From NCBI RefSeq assembly GCF_901709675.1, contig NC_051104.1:3455501-3519500 (forward strand): DNA of 64,000 bases, given 5' to 3'. The translations under genes and the position numbers were made by a program. Under the pieces are notes generated by a model. It saw only the letters and a program-made list of their open reading frames with translations, ran no database searches and was not told the origin of the DNA. This DNA comes from Syngnathus acus (taxonomy: Eukaryota > Chordata > Actinopteri > Syngnathiformes > Syngnathidae). Shown here piece by piece: positions 1 through 15,979 of the stretch; the stretch's first letter is position 1, and every line of letters begins with the position of its first letter.

Positions 1-1
1 T

Positions 2-2472
2 GCCGAGGCCCAGGGAGCCTTGGCCGTCCTCATCTACCCCGACCCGGAAGATTTTGATAACATGGCCGACTTTGAACTCTACGGCCACGTAGGTGGCACC
101 GTTGCGCAATCAGTGTGCCGCTTTCACCAGGAAGCTTGCGCCTCACTTTGTGTCTGCTTTTGGCCTCCGTCAGGTACACCTGGGTTCGGGCGACCCCTAC
201 ACGCCGGGCTTCCCGTCCTTCAACCACACCCAGTTCCCGCCCACCCGCTCGTCGGCCCTCCCCAGCATCCCGGCTCAGACCATCACCTTCCCCATGGCTA
301 ACACCCTCCTAAAGTAAGCCCGCCCGCCCGCCTGCTGGCCGCTTAGTGCCGGGCCAAATCCGTATGCTGAGCCTGTGCCTCTGTGCAGGTCGATTGGCGG
401 CCCAAACAAAATGGGTGGCGTGGAGAAGATCAGCGTGGAGGTCAACAACGTGCTGGTCAACACCCAGATCCACAACGTGTTTGCAGTCCTCAAAGGATTC
501 AGCGATCCCGGTATGGTACAAGTAAATTGGCGCGTGGCCACTCTGTTGCCATCTGGGTGCGGGCGCTCGGAGTGAGTCCCGACTTGTGCGTTTGTGTGCC
601 GCAGACCAATACGTGGTCCTGGGGGCGCAAAGGGACGCGTGGGGTCCGGGCTACGCCGGAGCTACTGTCGGCTGCTCCGTTCTCATGGAGATGGCCAAGG
701 CCTTCAAAGACTTGGTGGAAAGAGGTAAGACACAAGAACATCTCGATGCCTGATTGGATTTTTGGGAAGTGCTTTCTGCTCCACGTGGACAAATGTTCTT
801 ATTTGCGTCACGTTTGGACGGCTCTGTCCAGACGGTGTCCGGCCCAAGAGGAGCCTGGTGTTTGCCAGCTGGGGCGCCGGAGAGTACGGGAGCGTCGGCG
901 CCACGGAATTTTTAGAGGTGAGTGCTGCTTATGGTTTAGCCAAATCCACACTTTTTTTGTTTTTCTCAAAAAAAAAAAAAAATCTGTTTTCAGGGTTACC
1001 TGTCGTCCATCGACCGAAAGCTTGTCACCTACATCAGTCTGGATGGCGTGGTCATGGGTAGGTCCAAAGAGCGCACAATCAGCGAGCCTCAACATTGTTA
1101 AGCACACGTGCGTGTGGTGTCGCCAGGTCGCGGCGGCTTTGTCGCCTCAGCAAGTCCGCTGCTTCGCAAATTGTTGGAGGACACCATCAAACAGGTAACG
1201 GCACTCAATTGTTTTTTTTGGTGCGCGGATTTTCCCCACAATTGACAAAGCTTTTGCTCGCAGGTGAAGAGCCCGCTGGATCGGGGCACTGTGTACAATA
1301 TGGTGGGACAGACGAAATGGGAGGCCAACGTGTGAGTTGTGCCGCTGTGATCCCGTGACATCATCGCGAGCGCTGTCATAAGAGAGTCCGTGCGCGTATT
1401 TGCAGACTGAGGCCTATGTCCGTGGATGACCCGGCCTACCCCTTCTTGGCCTTCGCTGGCGTTCCCTCCATCTCCTTCCACTTCATCACTCCCAATGTGA
1501 GTCTTCTGGGCTGCATTTCCACCTCTTGCGTGATGTGTCTGTGGACCTGAGCAATTTTTTCTTCTTCTTCTCGCCACAAGATGGAGACCTACCCTTACGA
1601 CGGCAGCGGCCTGGACAACGCGGACCACCTCAACTACAACACGGCCCAGAAGACTGGCGCGATAGCGGTGCTGGCTGCGCAGTTGGCCGGCCGCATGGCT
1701 CTCCGCCTGGTCCACGACCACATGCTCAGCTTGGACATGAGCGGGTACCGCAAGGTCCTCCCCAAGGCCTATAGCCTGCTCTACACGCATGTGCGCAACC
1801 TCGTCAATGTGAGCCCCAGTGCCAGTTGGGAAGATCTCAAGCTGCTTGGAAATGCTCTCCCAAGCTTGTCTGATTATCTCGAGGCTACGCTCTTGTTTGG
1901 TGTGACGAGACAAGTCGCTTTGAATAGATTGGCTGACTCTTTAGAAGTTTGGAAACCCATGCGAGGGGTCTCCTTGGTTCTGTGCTTGCATGATTTGAGC
2001 GTTTCCTGTCAAGCGGGCCGCATGTTTACAAAGGAGTCTTGTGCAGAGTGGTGAGCTGGAAGGCGTGGACCCCAAATGGCTGAGCAACGCCTACGGATCC
2101 TTCACGCGAGCGATGGCCAACCTAAACAGAATCATCACTACCACCGACCCAAACGAAGAACGCGGCTGTCGGCGCGTCAACGAGAAGCTCATGAGTGTAA
2201 GATGTCCTTTTAATGGTGTAAGGTGACCAAAAACCGAGCTTCTTATCTCCGGCCCTCAGGTGGAGCGCAACCTCCTCTCGCCGTATGTGTCCCCTGTGGA
2301 GAGCCCTTTCCGCCACCTCGTGCTAGGCAGAGGCAAGCACACCTTGGCAGCCCTGGCCAAGAACACGGATCCCCAAGACCTCCACATTCAGCTGGCCTTG
2401 GCCACCTGGAACCTGAAGATGTGCGCCCATGCCATGGTCAGCGACATCTGGGAAAACGACAATCAAGTTTAG
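2..2472 (+). CDS. tfrc: Transferrin receptor protein 1 (3' part, 12 exons)
   Basis: This is the C-terminal ~478 residues of a transferrin receptor; roughly the first 280 residues (cytoplasmic tail, membrane anchor, stalk) lie before the window. The receptor binds iron-loaded transferrin at the cell surface and delivers it to endosomes. Exons read 2-88, 174-313, 389-510, 605-724, 832-917, 994-1057, 1127-1194, 1264-1331, 1406-1496, 1581-1808, 2047-2196 and 2260-2472. Diagnostic stretches are [30 protein letters not shown] (the dead M28-peptidase-like core), [35 protein letters not shown] and a terminal WENDNQV. TFR2 was considered. The iron-responsive hairpins in the 3'UTR and the neighbouring tnk2 both indicate TFR1. 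The human RGD motif position reads YGS. Confidence 0.93.
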
Positions 2473-2793
2473 AACGTGTGCACGTGCACCCCCCCCAAAG
2501 TGTGAGTGAAAACGGCAGAAAGTGAAAATGCTTTTTTAGGCACTTAATTGGCTGTCAATCACAGCTCTGTCCCTTACAGGTATTATTTCTATTAGACACT
2601 TCACATCAATTGAGGGCACTGCCGCTCCTCTTGTAAGAATGAAGGAAATGCTGTTTCGGTGGGGGTGGGGGGCTCCTGGTCCCATCCTAATACTTGAAAA
2701 CCTTGCATGCTACTGACACCCCCCACCTCCCTCACCACATCTTAACCACCCAAACACTGAGGACCTTATTTAATTGTTTTTTTTTTATATGAA

Positions 2794-2820
2794 GTTATCG
2801 GAAGCAGTGCCTTCCATAAT
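2794..2820 (+). promoter_or_regulatory. Iron-responsive element 1
   Basis: A TTAT/ATAA lower stem, an unpaired C at 2799, a five-pair upper stem GGAAG/CTTCC and a CAGTGC hexaloop at 2805-2810 match the canonical IRE exactly. The core resembles one of the mammalian TFRC IREs as I remember them. Confidence 0.95.
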
Positions 2821-3103
2821 TATGACGGTTATACTGTCTCATCTGACAGCAGTATCTGCTAAGCGAACTTAAAACTCAACTGTTGGCGCCGAAACGGAAG
2901 CAGCTAAAGCTTTCGAAAATATTGTTACCCCCCCAAAAAAAAAAAATCCAATTAAGTGAAGCAGGAGAATATTAATCATGGCGTACAAAAGCCTCCAAAA
3001 AAAAAAAAAAGTAAATGAAGCAAAGCGGACCAAAGTGCTCATTGAAGGCAATTGGCTACAAATTTTGGCTGTTGATGTCCACTTAAGGATCAGTTGGTGC
3101 GAG

Positions 3104-3128
3104 CGATCGGGGGCAGTGAGTCCCATAA
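3104..3128 (+). promoter_or_regulatory. Iron-responsive element 2 (38-bp tandem unit, first copy)
   Basis: The C bulge is at 3108 and the CAGTGA loop at 3114-3119. The upper stem is GGGGG against GTCCC, so the loop-closing pair is G-G and the next is G-U. The stem is therefore weaker than in the neighbouring copies. First of three near-identical units spaced exactly 38 bp. Confidence 0.8.
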
Positions 3129-3141
3129 TTAATGAAACCCA

Positions 3142-3166
3142 TTATCGGGGGCAGTGACTCCCATAA
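3142..3166 (+). promoter_or_regulatory. Iron-responsive element 3 (38-bp tandem unit, second copy)
   Basis: The C bulge is at 3146, the upper stem is GGGGG/CTCCC (one G-U), the loop CAGTGA is at 3152-3157, and the lower stem is TTAT/ATAA. It is a complete IRE by consensus. Confidence 0.92.
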
Positions 3167-3179
3167 TTAATGAAACCCA

Positions 3180-3204
3180 TTATCGGGGGCAGCGTCTCCC
3201 ATAA
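3180..3204 (+). promoter_or_regulatory. Iron-responsive element-like hairpin 4 (variant loop, third copy)
   Basis: Stem and C bulge (3184) are as in copy 3, but the loop at 3190-3195 is CAGCGT instead of CAGTGN. The loop C-G cross-pair is still possible. Whether IRPs bind this loop cannot be decided from sequence. Confidence 0.75.
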
Positions 3205-3278
3205 TGACATCGAGTGATGGTAGTTTTTATCTACCGGTGCGTGTGTTTATTTTGTCTTTTGTTTTTTTACACTTGTAT

Positions 3279-3303
3279 TTATCGGGAGCAGTGCCTCTCA
3301 TAT
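3279..3303 (+). promoter_or_regulatory. Iron-responsive element 5
   Basis: The C bulge is at 3283, the upper stem is GGGAG/CTCTC (one G-U), and the loop CAGTGC is at 3289-3294. Confidence 0.9.
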
Positions 3304-3325
3304 TTCACTCCAAGGGTGGAACAAC

Positions 3326-3350
3326 TTATCGGGGACAGTGTTTCCCAGAG
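3326..3350 (+). promoter_or_regulatory. Iron-responsive element 6
   Basis: The C bulge is at 3330, the upper stem is GGGGA/TTCCC, and the loop CAGTGT is at 3336-3341. The upper half resembles the last mammalian TFRC IRE as I remember it. The lower stem (TTAT against AGAG) is poor. Confidence 0.85.
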
Positions 3351-3911
3351 TTTTATACGTATTTATTATTATTTTTGCTTTGTGGTAGATCCTTAGGGCT
3401 TGTTTTCTCCCTCACTGAATTTTCTTCTTTGTCGCTAGGGAGAAAAGTGTCTCATCTTCTATGCTCGCTGCAAAGATGCTTTTTTTTTCTGTGTTAAAAT
3501 TGGAAATCAAATGATTATTGTGGTGACAAATTAATGTCCAAGTCAGGTTTCTTTTCTGTGACGAGGCAATTTACGGCATCTCTGTTGAATATCCAATGTG
3601 CAGCGCTGGGGGGGTTATGTTGACAAAGAAATGTTATGCAAAATCAGAGCGCCCCCTCACTCATATATTTAGCACCTGTATTGGAGAATTTGCAGGATTT
3701 CAAACACCATGTGTCCTGAAAAGAAATATAGTTGGTCCATACGAGCAAATTGAGTTGCAGCTCATCAATCAACTTGAGAGGGAAAAAAAACATCAAGTCA
3801 CCTTAAGGGTAATTTGTTAGATTTAGTGTGGGTACTGAATTGATTGTCGGATTTGGGATTTCTGTCACTTTCGAAAAAATATTTCTGCTTTGATGTTTTG
3901 GCGAAGATTGG

Positions 3912-3917
3912 AATAAA
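3912..3917 (+). other. Polyadenylation signal of tfrc
   Basis: AATAAA about 1.4 kb after the stop codon and beyond all six IREs; the first clear signal on this strand. Confidence 0.7.
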
Positions 3918-3930
3918 CTCCTAGCTGTGC

Positions 3931-5412
3931 ATCCAATTTTTATTTGTGTTCGTATTATTATTTTTTTTCATTAGAACGTCATCTACGGGAAAATATTTTC
4001 TCGTATTTCTATTTTTGCTCAGTCGTTTTGCTACTTCCGGGATACTGAGCGACGCGGATGAATCTCAATGTGGTGCTCAGACTCTGAGCTTTGCGAAGGG
4101 CGGCGATGCACGGCTCTTGCCACGGCGGAAGAACGCGACAACGGTCCCGTTAAATCTCTACCCATTTGCCGATTTACCAACACGTCCTGCTCGAGATAAG
4201 CCGTCCGACAAGACAAACCACGACGTCGAGTGGTCTTCAAGCCCACCACCACTGGTCGGTGTGCTCTGTTTTAGTCCACGAATCAGCAAAATGAGAAAAA
4301 TAATGATAAACTCAACGTGATCGTCGCGATGTGGTAAGTTCCCATGTTCTATTTCAAAACACGAAAATTATATAAATGTCATTCATACGTCTTTATTTTA
4401 TTTTCCGGACTTAATTCCTTCAGTTTTTCTAGTTACAATTGGAGGCTGGCGTCTCACCTGCTTCCACGCTGACCTGCAAAGACTCCTATTCCAGTTTTGA
4501 TCCAGTTCGAATGCATCAACAGCCCGTGTGCAAGGTAAAACCGGACTAAGTTAATATGGGCTTTTCTACGGAACGCATGCACAAACATTTTTGTGGTACC
4601 CGACTTTGGACGCTTTAGAACCCTGGACTGGATTAAAAGATCAAACAATTAGCGATCGTCTACTGGCTAAACAGACGGGTCTCAACATCCCTGCAGTTTT
4701 AGAAAACGCTGGAAACTAGCTCGTAGTAATTATAATAATAATAGTAATTGACGCATTACGCGTCGGTGTCACCACAGTAGTGTAAGTCTCTAAAAAAATA
4801 ATTTCAGTTATCCTGTTTTGACTTCTTATACTAATTATACATCAAATGAATAAGAATCGCTAGATTCAGTAATATGCATTATGTAACTGCAATTGGAATG
4901 TTTTTTTTTTTTTTTTTTTAATTAATTGATGAGCAACATGCTTAATGTAGCCCGAGCTGCTATATTTGGAACGTTGGCCTGTTCCGAACCTCGTTTGAGG
5001 CCGCAAACGCGTTCATGCAGATGGGAGCCTGCGGCCAGTGGTTGCCATGGTAACCGTGGGAGTGGAAGGGGGGTGCTTAATGTGTGCATAGAAAGAGAGC
5101 TACTACATGTAACACATTTAATCTCATCGTGTATAACATCCACTTGGCTGTGCCTCTTAAGTGCATGCGGGGAAGTATCCATCTCTTCGTCCGTTTGTCT
5201 GCATCTTTATTTGCTGCCTCCTCCTCCTCCTCGATAGCGCTGCTGAATTATTTAGCAGGGTGGCCGAGAGGGAAGCGATGGAGGTGGCGGCGGGACGTCG
5301 TGACTCTGCTGCGGCGGCCAGCGTTTGGATAGGAGGACGCAGTGAGACAGAGGGAATGCCAATTTGTCATTAGGTGGATGCCGGCATCTTGACACTAGAA
5401 GTCTTGTGGCAG
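3931..5412 (+). other. tfrc-tnk2 intergenic / tnk2 5' region
   Basis: No protein-coding gene is visible. A CpG-rich block at about 4030-4332 ends in a good donor (GATGTG|GTAAGT) and could be a first, non-coding exon and promoter of tnk2. A perfect 14-bp X-box palindrome sits at 5041-5054. A poly(T) run lies at about 4901-4919. The GC-rich stretch 5250-5400 leads directly into the first recognised coding exon of tnk2. Confidence 0.4.
5041..5054. promoter_or_regulatory. RFX X-box palindrome upstream of tnk2
   Basis: GTTGCCATGGTAAC is a full symmetric RFX-factor site, 359 bp before the tnk2 start codon. Binding is inferred from the match only. Confidence 0.5.
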
Positions 5413-11980
<6,568 letters not shown>

Positions 11981-12155
11981 CAGCTGGAGATGACGACGAT
12001 GCTTCACCCACTCAAGGACCAGCGAATGTTCATCTTGTTGTACTGTTGCTAACTGCTTGCACCAACTGTCGCCGCATTATTCCACAGCGGGACTGCTTAT
12101 TTATTTTCATTCACTTCACATGACTCTTACAACTGTTCCATTCAACCAAGAATGA

Positions 12156-12161
12156 AATAAA
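12156..12161 (+). other. Polyadenylation signal of tnk2
   Basis: AATAAA 176 bp after the tnk2 stop codon, the first on this strand. Confidence 0.75.
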
Positions 12162-12179
12162 AGTGATGTGAAAGAATGC

Positions 12180-13626
12180 GTCTGTCACAGATATCGAGGA
12201 AGTCCTGCAGAAGGAAAGCGGCGAGACTGTCCAAATGACAGACTTGACTGACTTGATCAAGCAAATTGATTTAATCCCATGCTTGCAATTAGAAACTGAG
12301 AGGGAACGAAATGATGGGTCACAGCTGGCCGGCCAGCCTGTCCTCAACTTGACCTTCTGACGGTTGTGGCTATTTCCACTCCTTCCGCGTGCATTGCGCA
12401 ATTTTCTATTTGCCTATTTTCAAAGTTTTGACAGCTGGCATACAAACAGCAAACTAACGACGTTATCTATTTGAGAGCGTTATTGGGGCGACCAGAAAAT
12501 CGCGCCAAATAAAAGCAAATTCCGTTGCCGGTAAGAGTTGGTGCTTTGCGGCATCTGCGACGACCTTTGAGTCAGTTGCCGCATTATGTCGGGCGGCATA
12601 CTTTTCCGAAAGGGAAAGGCCCGGTCAGCAGCAGCCACTTTGGAGTTGTTGGTTTTTTTTTTTATCCCTAAAGATGACCTTGCACGGCGAACGTGCGTCT
12701 GCACATGCAGGCTTGGCGTATCACGTCGCGCAAAAGCCCACCGGGGCACTTTGACTCAGCGGAAACCGACAAGAAGAGAGTGTTTGTGTCTTTTCGCAGC
12801 TGCTTTAGAAGTTTTCTGCTTCGTGAATGTAATTTGGGATTTTTCCCCCACCTCTTCTGCCCCACGCGCGTGACCTTGACGAACGTAAACAGCGCCTGTG
12901 AAGAAGTTGCGGATCCCTCCCGGCCTAAACTATCAGTACCCACACACATGAATGTATTTGCACATTTCTTTAGTGTAGCTTTCAGATTGTCAATCGTGCC
13001 GCCCTCCAGTCCGAATTGATTCGTTCTCGTTTGTAATCATTTTCCTTCCCTCTTATAGATCGCATGTTGCTAAGCGAAAGGCTGCAATCACGAAGATTCA
13101 GAGAACAAGTCGGCCAAGTGACTCATCCTTGAACCGGAGCGCGATCGAAGGTGTCGGAGATGTTCCTCTCCCTCGAGGAGGCCGGGAGGAACATCAAAAA
13201 CAAAACGAGGTAGGCACCCGAGTGCCATGAACAACAAAAAAATGCAAATTGGCCCCTCGGCGCATCACCCGGACACTAATCGAATCTGTGAAAGTTGAAC
13301 ACACGCTGACTGTGATTGTTCTTGAGTGCGCGACTCCGCGGCGCGCGCACTGGGTGAGAAAAGCGCAGACTTGACCTGCGTCAGACTTGTGAGGCGAAGA
13401 AGAAGCGCACTAAGGGGGCGGAGCCACCACCACCACCACACTTGTCCTCTCGTTGAGCCGAGTCTCGACCCGCTCACCAGCTTGATCCTCTTGTCAGCCG
13501 TAGCAGCCCCATGCTACTTCTGTGCGTAAAAGGCGCACGGGACGGAGGCCGCCGCGCGCCTCATCGTTCTCGTCTTCCTCCTTCAGATGGCTTGAGTGAA
13601 CTTGACTCGGGTCCGAATTCGGCGGT
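12180..13626 (+). other. tnk2-opsin intergenic region with a candidate 5' exon
   Basis: No recognisable protein is encoded. The stretch 13059-13209 is bounded by a good pyrimidine-rich acceptor (CCCTCTTATAG) and a donor (ACGAG|GTAGGC), so it may be a non-coding exon of the opsin. It contains short upstream ORFs and one open frame with no family I recognise. The 13430s hold a CAC-rich tract. The rest shows nothing I can name. Confidence 0.35.
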
Positions 13627-15879
13627 ATGATCGACTGCGACGTGAGCCTGAGCTGCGCGCACTGCCCTGAGGGTGGAGGCGCCTCCGCTGCCGCCGCCGC
13701 CACGGCCAAGTACGAAGAGGTATCCGGCTCGCCGCCGTCGCTCAGCCCGACGGGTCACCTCGTGGTGGCCGTGTGCCTGGGCTCGATCGGCACGCTGGGC
13801 TTGGTGTGCAACTCGGTGGTGCTGGCCCTGTTCTTGCGCTACCGGGCTCTGCGCACGCCCATGAACTTGATGCTGGTCAGCATCTCGCTCAGTGACCTGC
13901 TGGTCAGCGTACTCGGGACCCCCTTCAGCTTCGCCGCCAGCATCCACGGACGATGGCTCATCGGGCGCGCGGGTTGCGTGTGGTATGGCTTCATCAACGC
14001 CTGCCTGGGTGAGTCCAGTCAAGTTGCGTGTTTTGTGGGCTGTGGCTTTGAGAGGGATGTCGTAGTCATGTTTGCCTCGCGCCCGTTTTGGGAGGGGAGG
14101 GGAGGAGTGGGTCTCCTGGACCGGCTCTCGCCTGGGCTCATTAGTGCTGATTGCATCTGATTTTGTCGCTTCAGACAATTGAGCAATCAGCAACACAGGA
14201 TTTGATTCGCTGTTTTGTCCTACGGTGAGAAGAGCAAGGCGGTCCTGCTCGTCTCACTGTCTCCATGGTTGCGACGCAAAACTTGTTTTTCCAGTCGGGG
14301 TAGGGGTCAGGGTCCGCCGTTGATCATGACGACCTTCGTCCCACTTAGGCATCGTGTCGCTGGTCTCGCTGGCTGTTCTGTCGTACCAGCGCTACCGCAC
14401 CATGACAGCGCCTAACGCGGCGGATGGTCGTGACTTCCGTCCGGCGCTGACCGGCATCTGCTTCGCCTGGTTCTATTCGGTGGCCTGGACGCTGCCGCCC
14501 TTGCTGGGCTGGAGCCGCTACGGGCCCGAGGGTCCCGGCACCACCTGCTCGGTGGACTGGCGCTCGCGGACGGCCAACAACGTCTCCTACGTGGTATGCC
14601 TGTTCGCCTTCTGCCTGGCGCTGCCCTTCGGCGTCATCGTCTTCTCCTACGGCAAGCTGCTACGCGCCATCACGCAGGTGAGCGAGCGACGAACGGCTTG
14701 TCCCCCCAAATGCCAAACGGTCCAAGTTTGCCTCTGTCTCATCAGACTCCGACTGCTCGCAGACCTTCTTTTGCGGGGCCTTCTTTGGAAGAGGCTTTTT
14801 CTTGCGGGACTTAGAATGATGCTAAAAACGCAAAGACGCTTGTTTGCTGACCAATCTTGCGTAAGCCAACTCGACCTTGATCATTGACCTCGCTCTGCTT
14901 AGCGAGACGTGCTAACTTCTGCCGGCTAAGCCTTTGTTGGCCCGACAAAAATTTCAATGCGAGGAATGTGTCTTTTGGTGGAAGCGGATTAGACGCTCAG
15001 CTTTGATACCTTGCAGCCGGCAAATAGTCAAAATATGGACGGTACGCGATTGGTTTCTTCATTTTTGTCCATTTTCTAAAAACAAGTAGGAAACAAACTC
15101 GCAAGTCCTTAAGAACATTTTAAGGCAAACTTTTTGTGACTCTTGTTGCAGGCACGCAGCACCAGCTCTGTGGCAACACGGCGGCGGGAGCGGCGGGTGC
15201 TGGTCATGGTGGTCACCATGGTGCTCTGCTTCCTCCTCTGCTGGCTGCCTTACGGCGTGGTGGCCCTGATAGCCACCTTCGGGACTGGGGAACCCCTCGG
15301 CCCGAAGGCCAGTATCATGCCGTCGCTGCTAGCCAAGTCCTCGGCAGTCGTCAACCCCTTCATCTACATCTTCATGAACAAGCAGGTATACTTGACGGCA
15401 ACCTCCATCATTCAAAACAGGAGACGTTTATCCACGGTTTGCTCTCATATTCCAAAAACATGCTCAGTAGGCCAATAATGTGTGCCCTGCCATTGGCTGG
15501 CGACCAGTTTGGGGTGTCCTCCGCCTACTCCCTCGTGAGGAAGAGGGGTTCAGATGATGGATGGATGGTTGAAGTTTTTGAGATGTGCTAAATTGCATGC
15601 CTGTCCTCAGTGTGTGCATGTGTGTAGTTCCACCGCTGTTTCAGAGCCTTCTTCAGATGCTCGGCCGTGGAAGGAGGCTCCACCTTCTCCATGGTGACCA
15701 AGACGCTACGCAGCGTCCAGCCGGACCTGCGCGACCGCCGTGTGAGCCCCGCCACGCCGTCGTCTGCTCACGCCTCGCCGCCATCCGTCCGCCGGTCTTC
15801 CGAGGTGAACGACCGGCCGCCGAGTCTGTCTGACCGTCCTCGACCCAGACTCGCTCTGGTGGCTCATTACAGACAGTGA
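13627..15879 (+). CDS. Teleost multiple tissue (TMT)-type opsin, encephalopsin group
   Basis: Four exons (13627-14008, 14349-14677, 15152-15385, 15628-15879) encode a 398-residue seven-helix receptor, a light-sensing G-protein-coupled protein of non-visual tissues. The retinal Schiff-base lysine is K299 in LLAKSSAVVNPFIY. The disulfide cysteines are C117 and C194, and the NPFIYIFMNKQ end of helix 7 is intact. The rhodopsin E113 position is Y120, while the E181 position is kept as E188 (GPEGPGTTC), as expected for this opsin group. The E/DRY motif reads QRY (Q141). YRALRTPMNLMLVSISLSDLLVS and LGWSRYGPEGPGTTCSVDW favour TMT over OPN3, and the four-exon layout fits both. I cannot assign the TMT paralogue number. 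Confidence 0.9.
15491..15570 (+). repeat. Fragment of a common teleost dispersed repeat
   Basis: TGGCTGGCGACCAGTTTGGG, then CCTCGTGAGGAAGAGG and a GGATGGATGG tail, inside opsin intron 3. This is the widely scattered fish repeat that ends in GGAT units; I recognise it by memory and cannot name its class. Confidence 0.55.
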
Positions 15880-15960
15880 CTGATGTCTCTTGACTAGAGA
15901 GGTCCCGGAGGTGCTTGAACACAAACGGCCCCTAACCCACAAAGAGGACACGGATGAGCA

Positions 15961-15966
15961 AATAAA
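15961..15966 (+). other. Polyadenylation signal of the opsin gene
   Basis: AATAAA 82 bp after the opsin stop. Confidence 0.7.
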
Positions 15967-15979
15967 AACAGTAATGGCT

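Larger units (their letters stand above)
2473..3930 (+). other. tfrc: tfrc 3' untranslated region
   Basis: The stretch from the tfrc stop codon to just past an AATAAA at 3912-3917 has no coding frame. It is AT-rich and carries six stem-loops of the iron-responsive-element type between 2794 and 3350. In vertebrates these elements bind IRP1/IRP2 when iron is scarce and protect the mRNA from endonuclease cleavage, so the arrangement implies iron control of this receptor. Confidence 0.85.

Noticed and set aside
383-1198. 271-codon plus-strand ORF in another frame of tfrc
   Set aside because: It reads through introns in a different frame from the receptor; the conserved frame has clear splice sites.
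1098-1913. 271-codon minus-strand ORF across tfrc exons 8-10
   Set aside because: It is antisense to well-supported tfrc exons and resembles no protein family.
2-2472. Assignment as transferrin receptor 2
   Set aside because: TFR2 mRNA is not known for 3'UTR IREs, whereas six are present here, and the gene neighbours tnk2 as TFRC does.
13561-14196. 211-codon minus-strand ORF over opsin exon 1
   Set aside because: A shadow of GC-rich opsin coding sequence on the opposite strand.
13627-15879. Assignment as OPN3 (encephalopsin)
   Set aside because: The helix 1-3 and second-loop sequence is closer to TMT opsins as remembered; both are four-exon genes, so some doubt remains.
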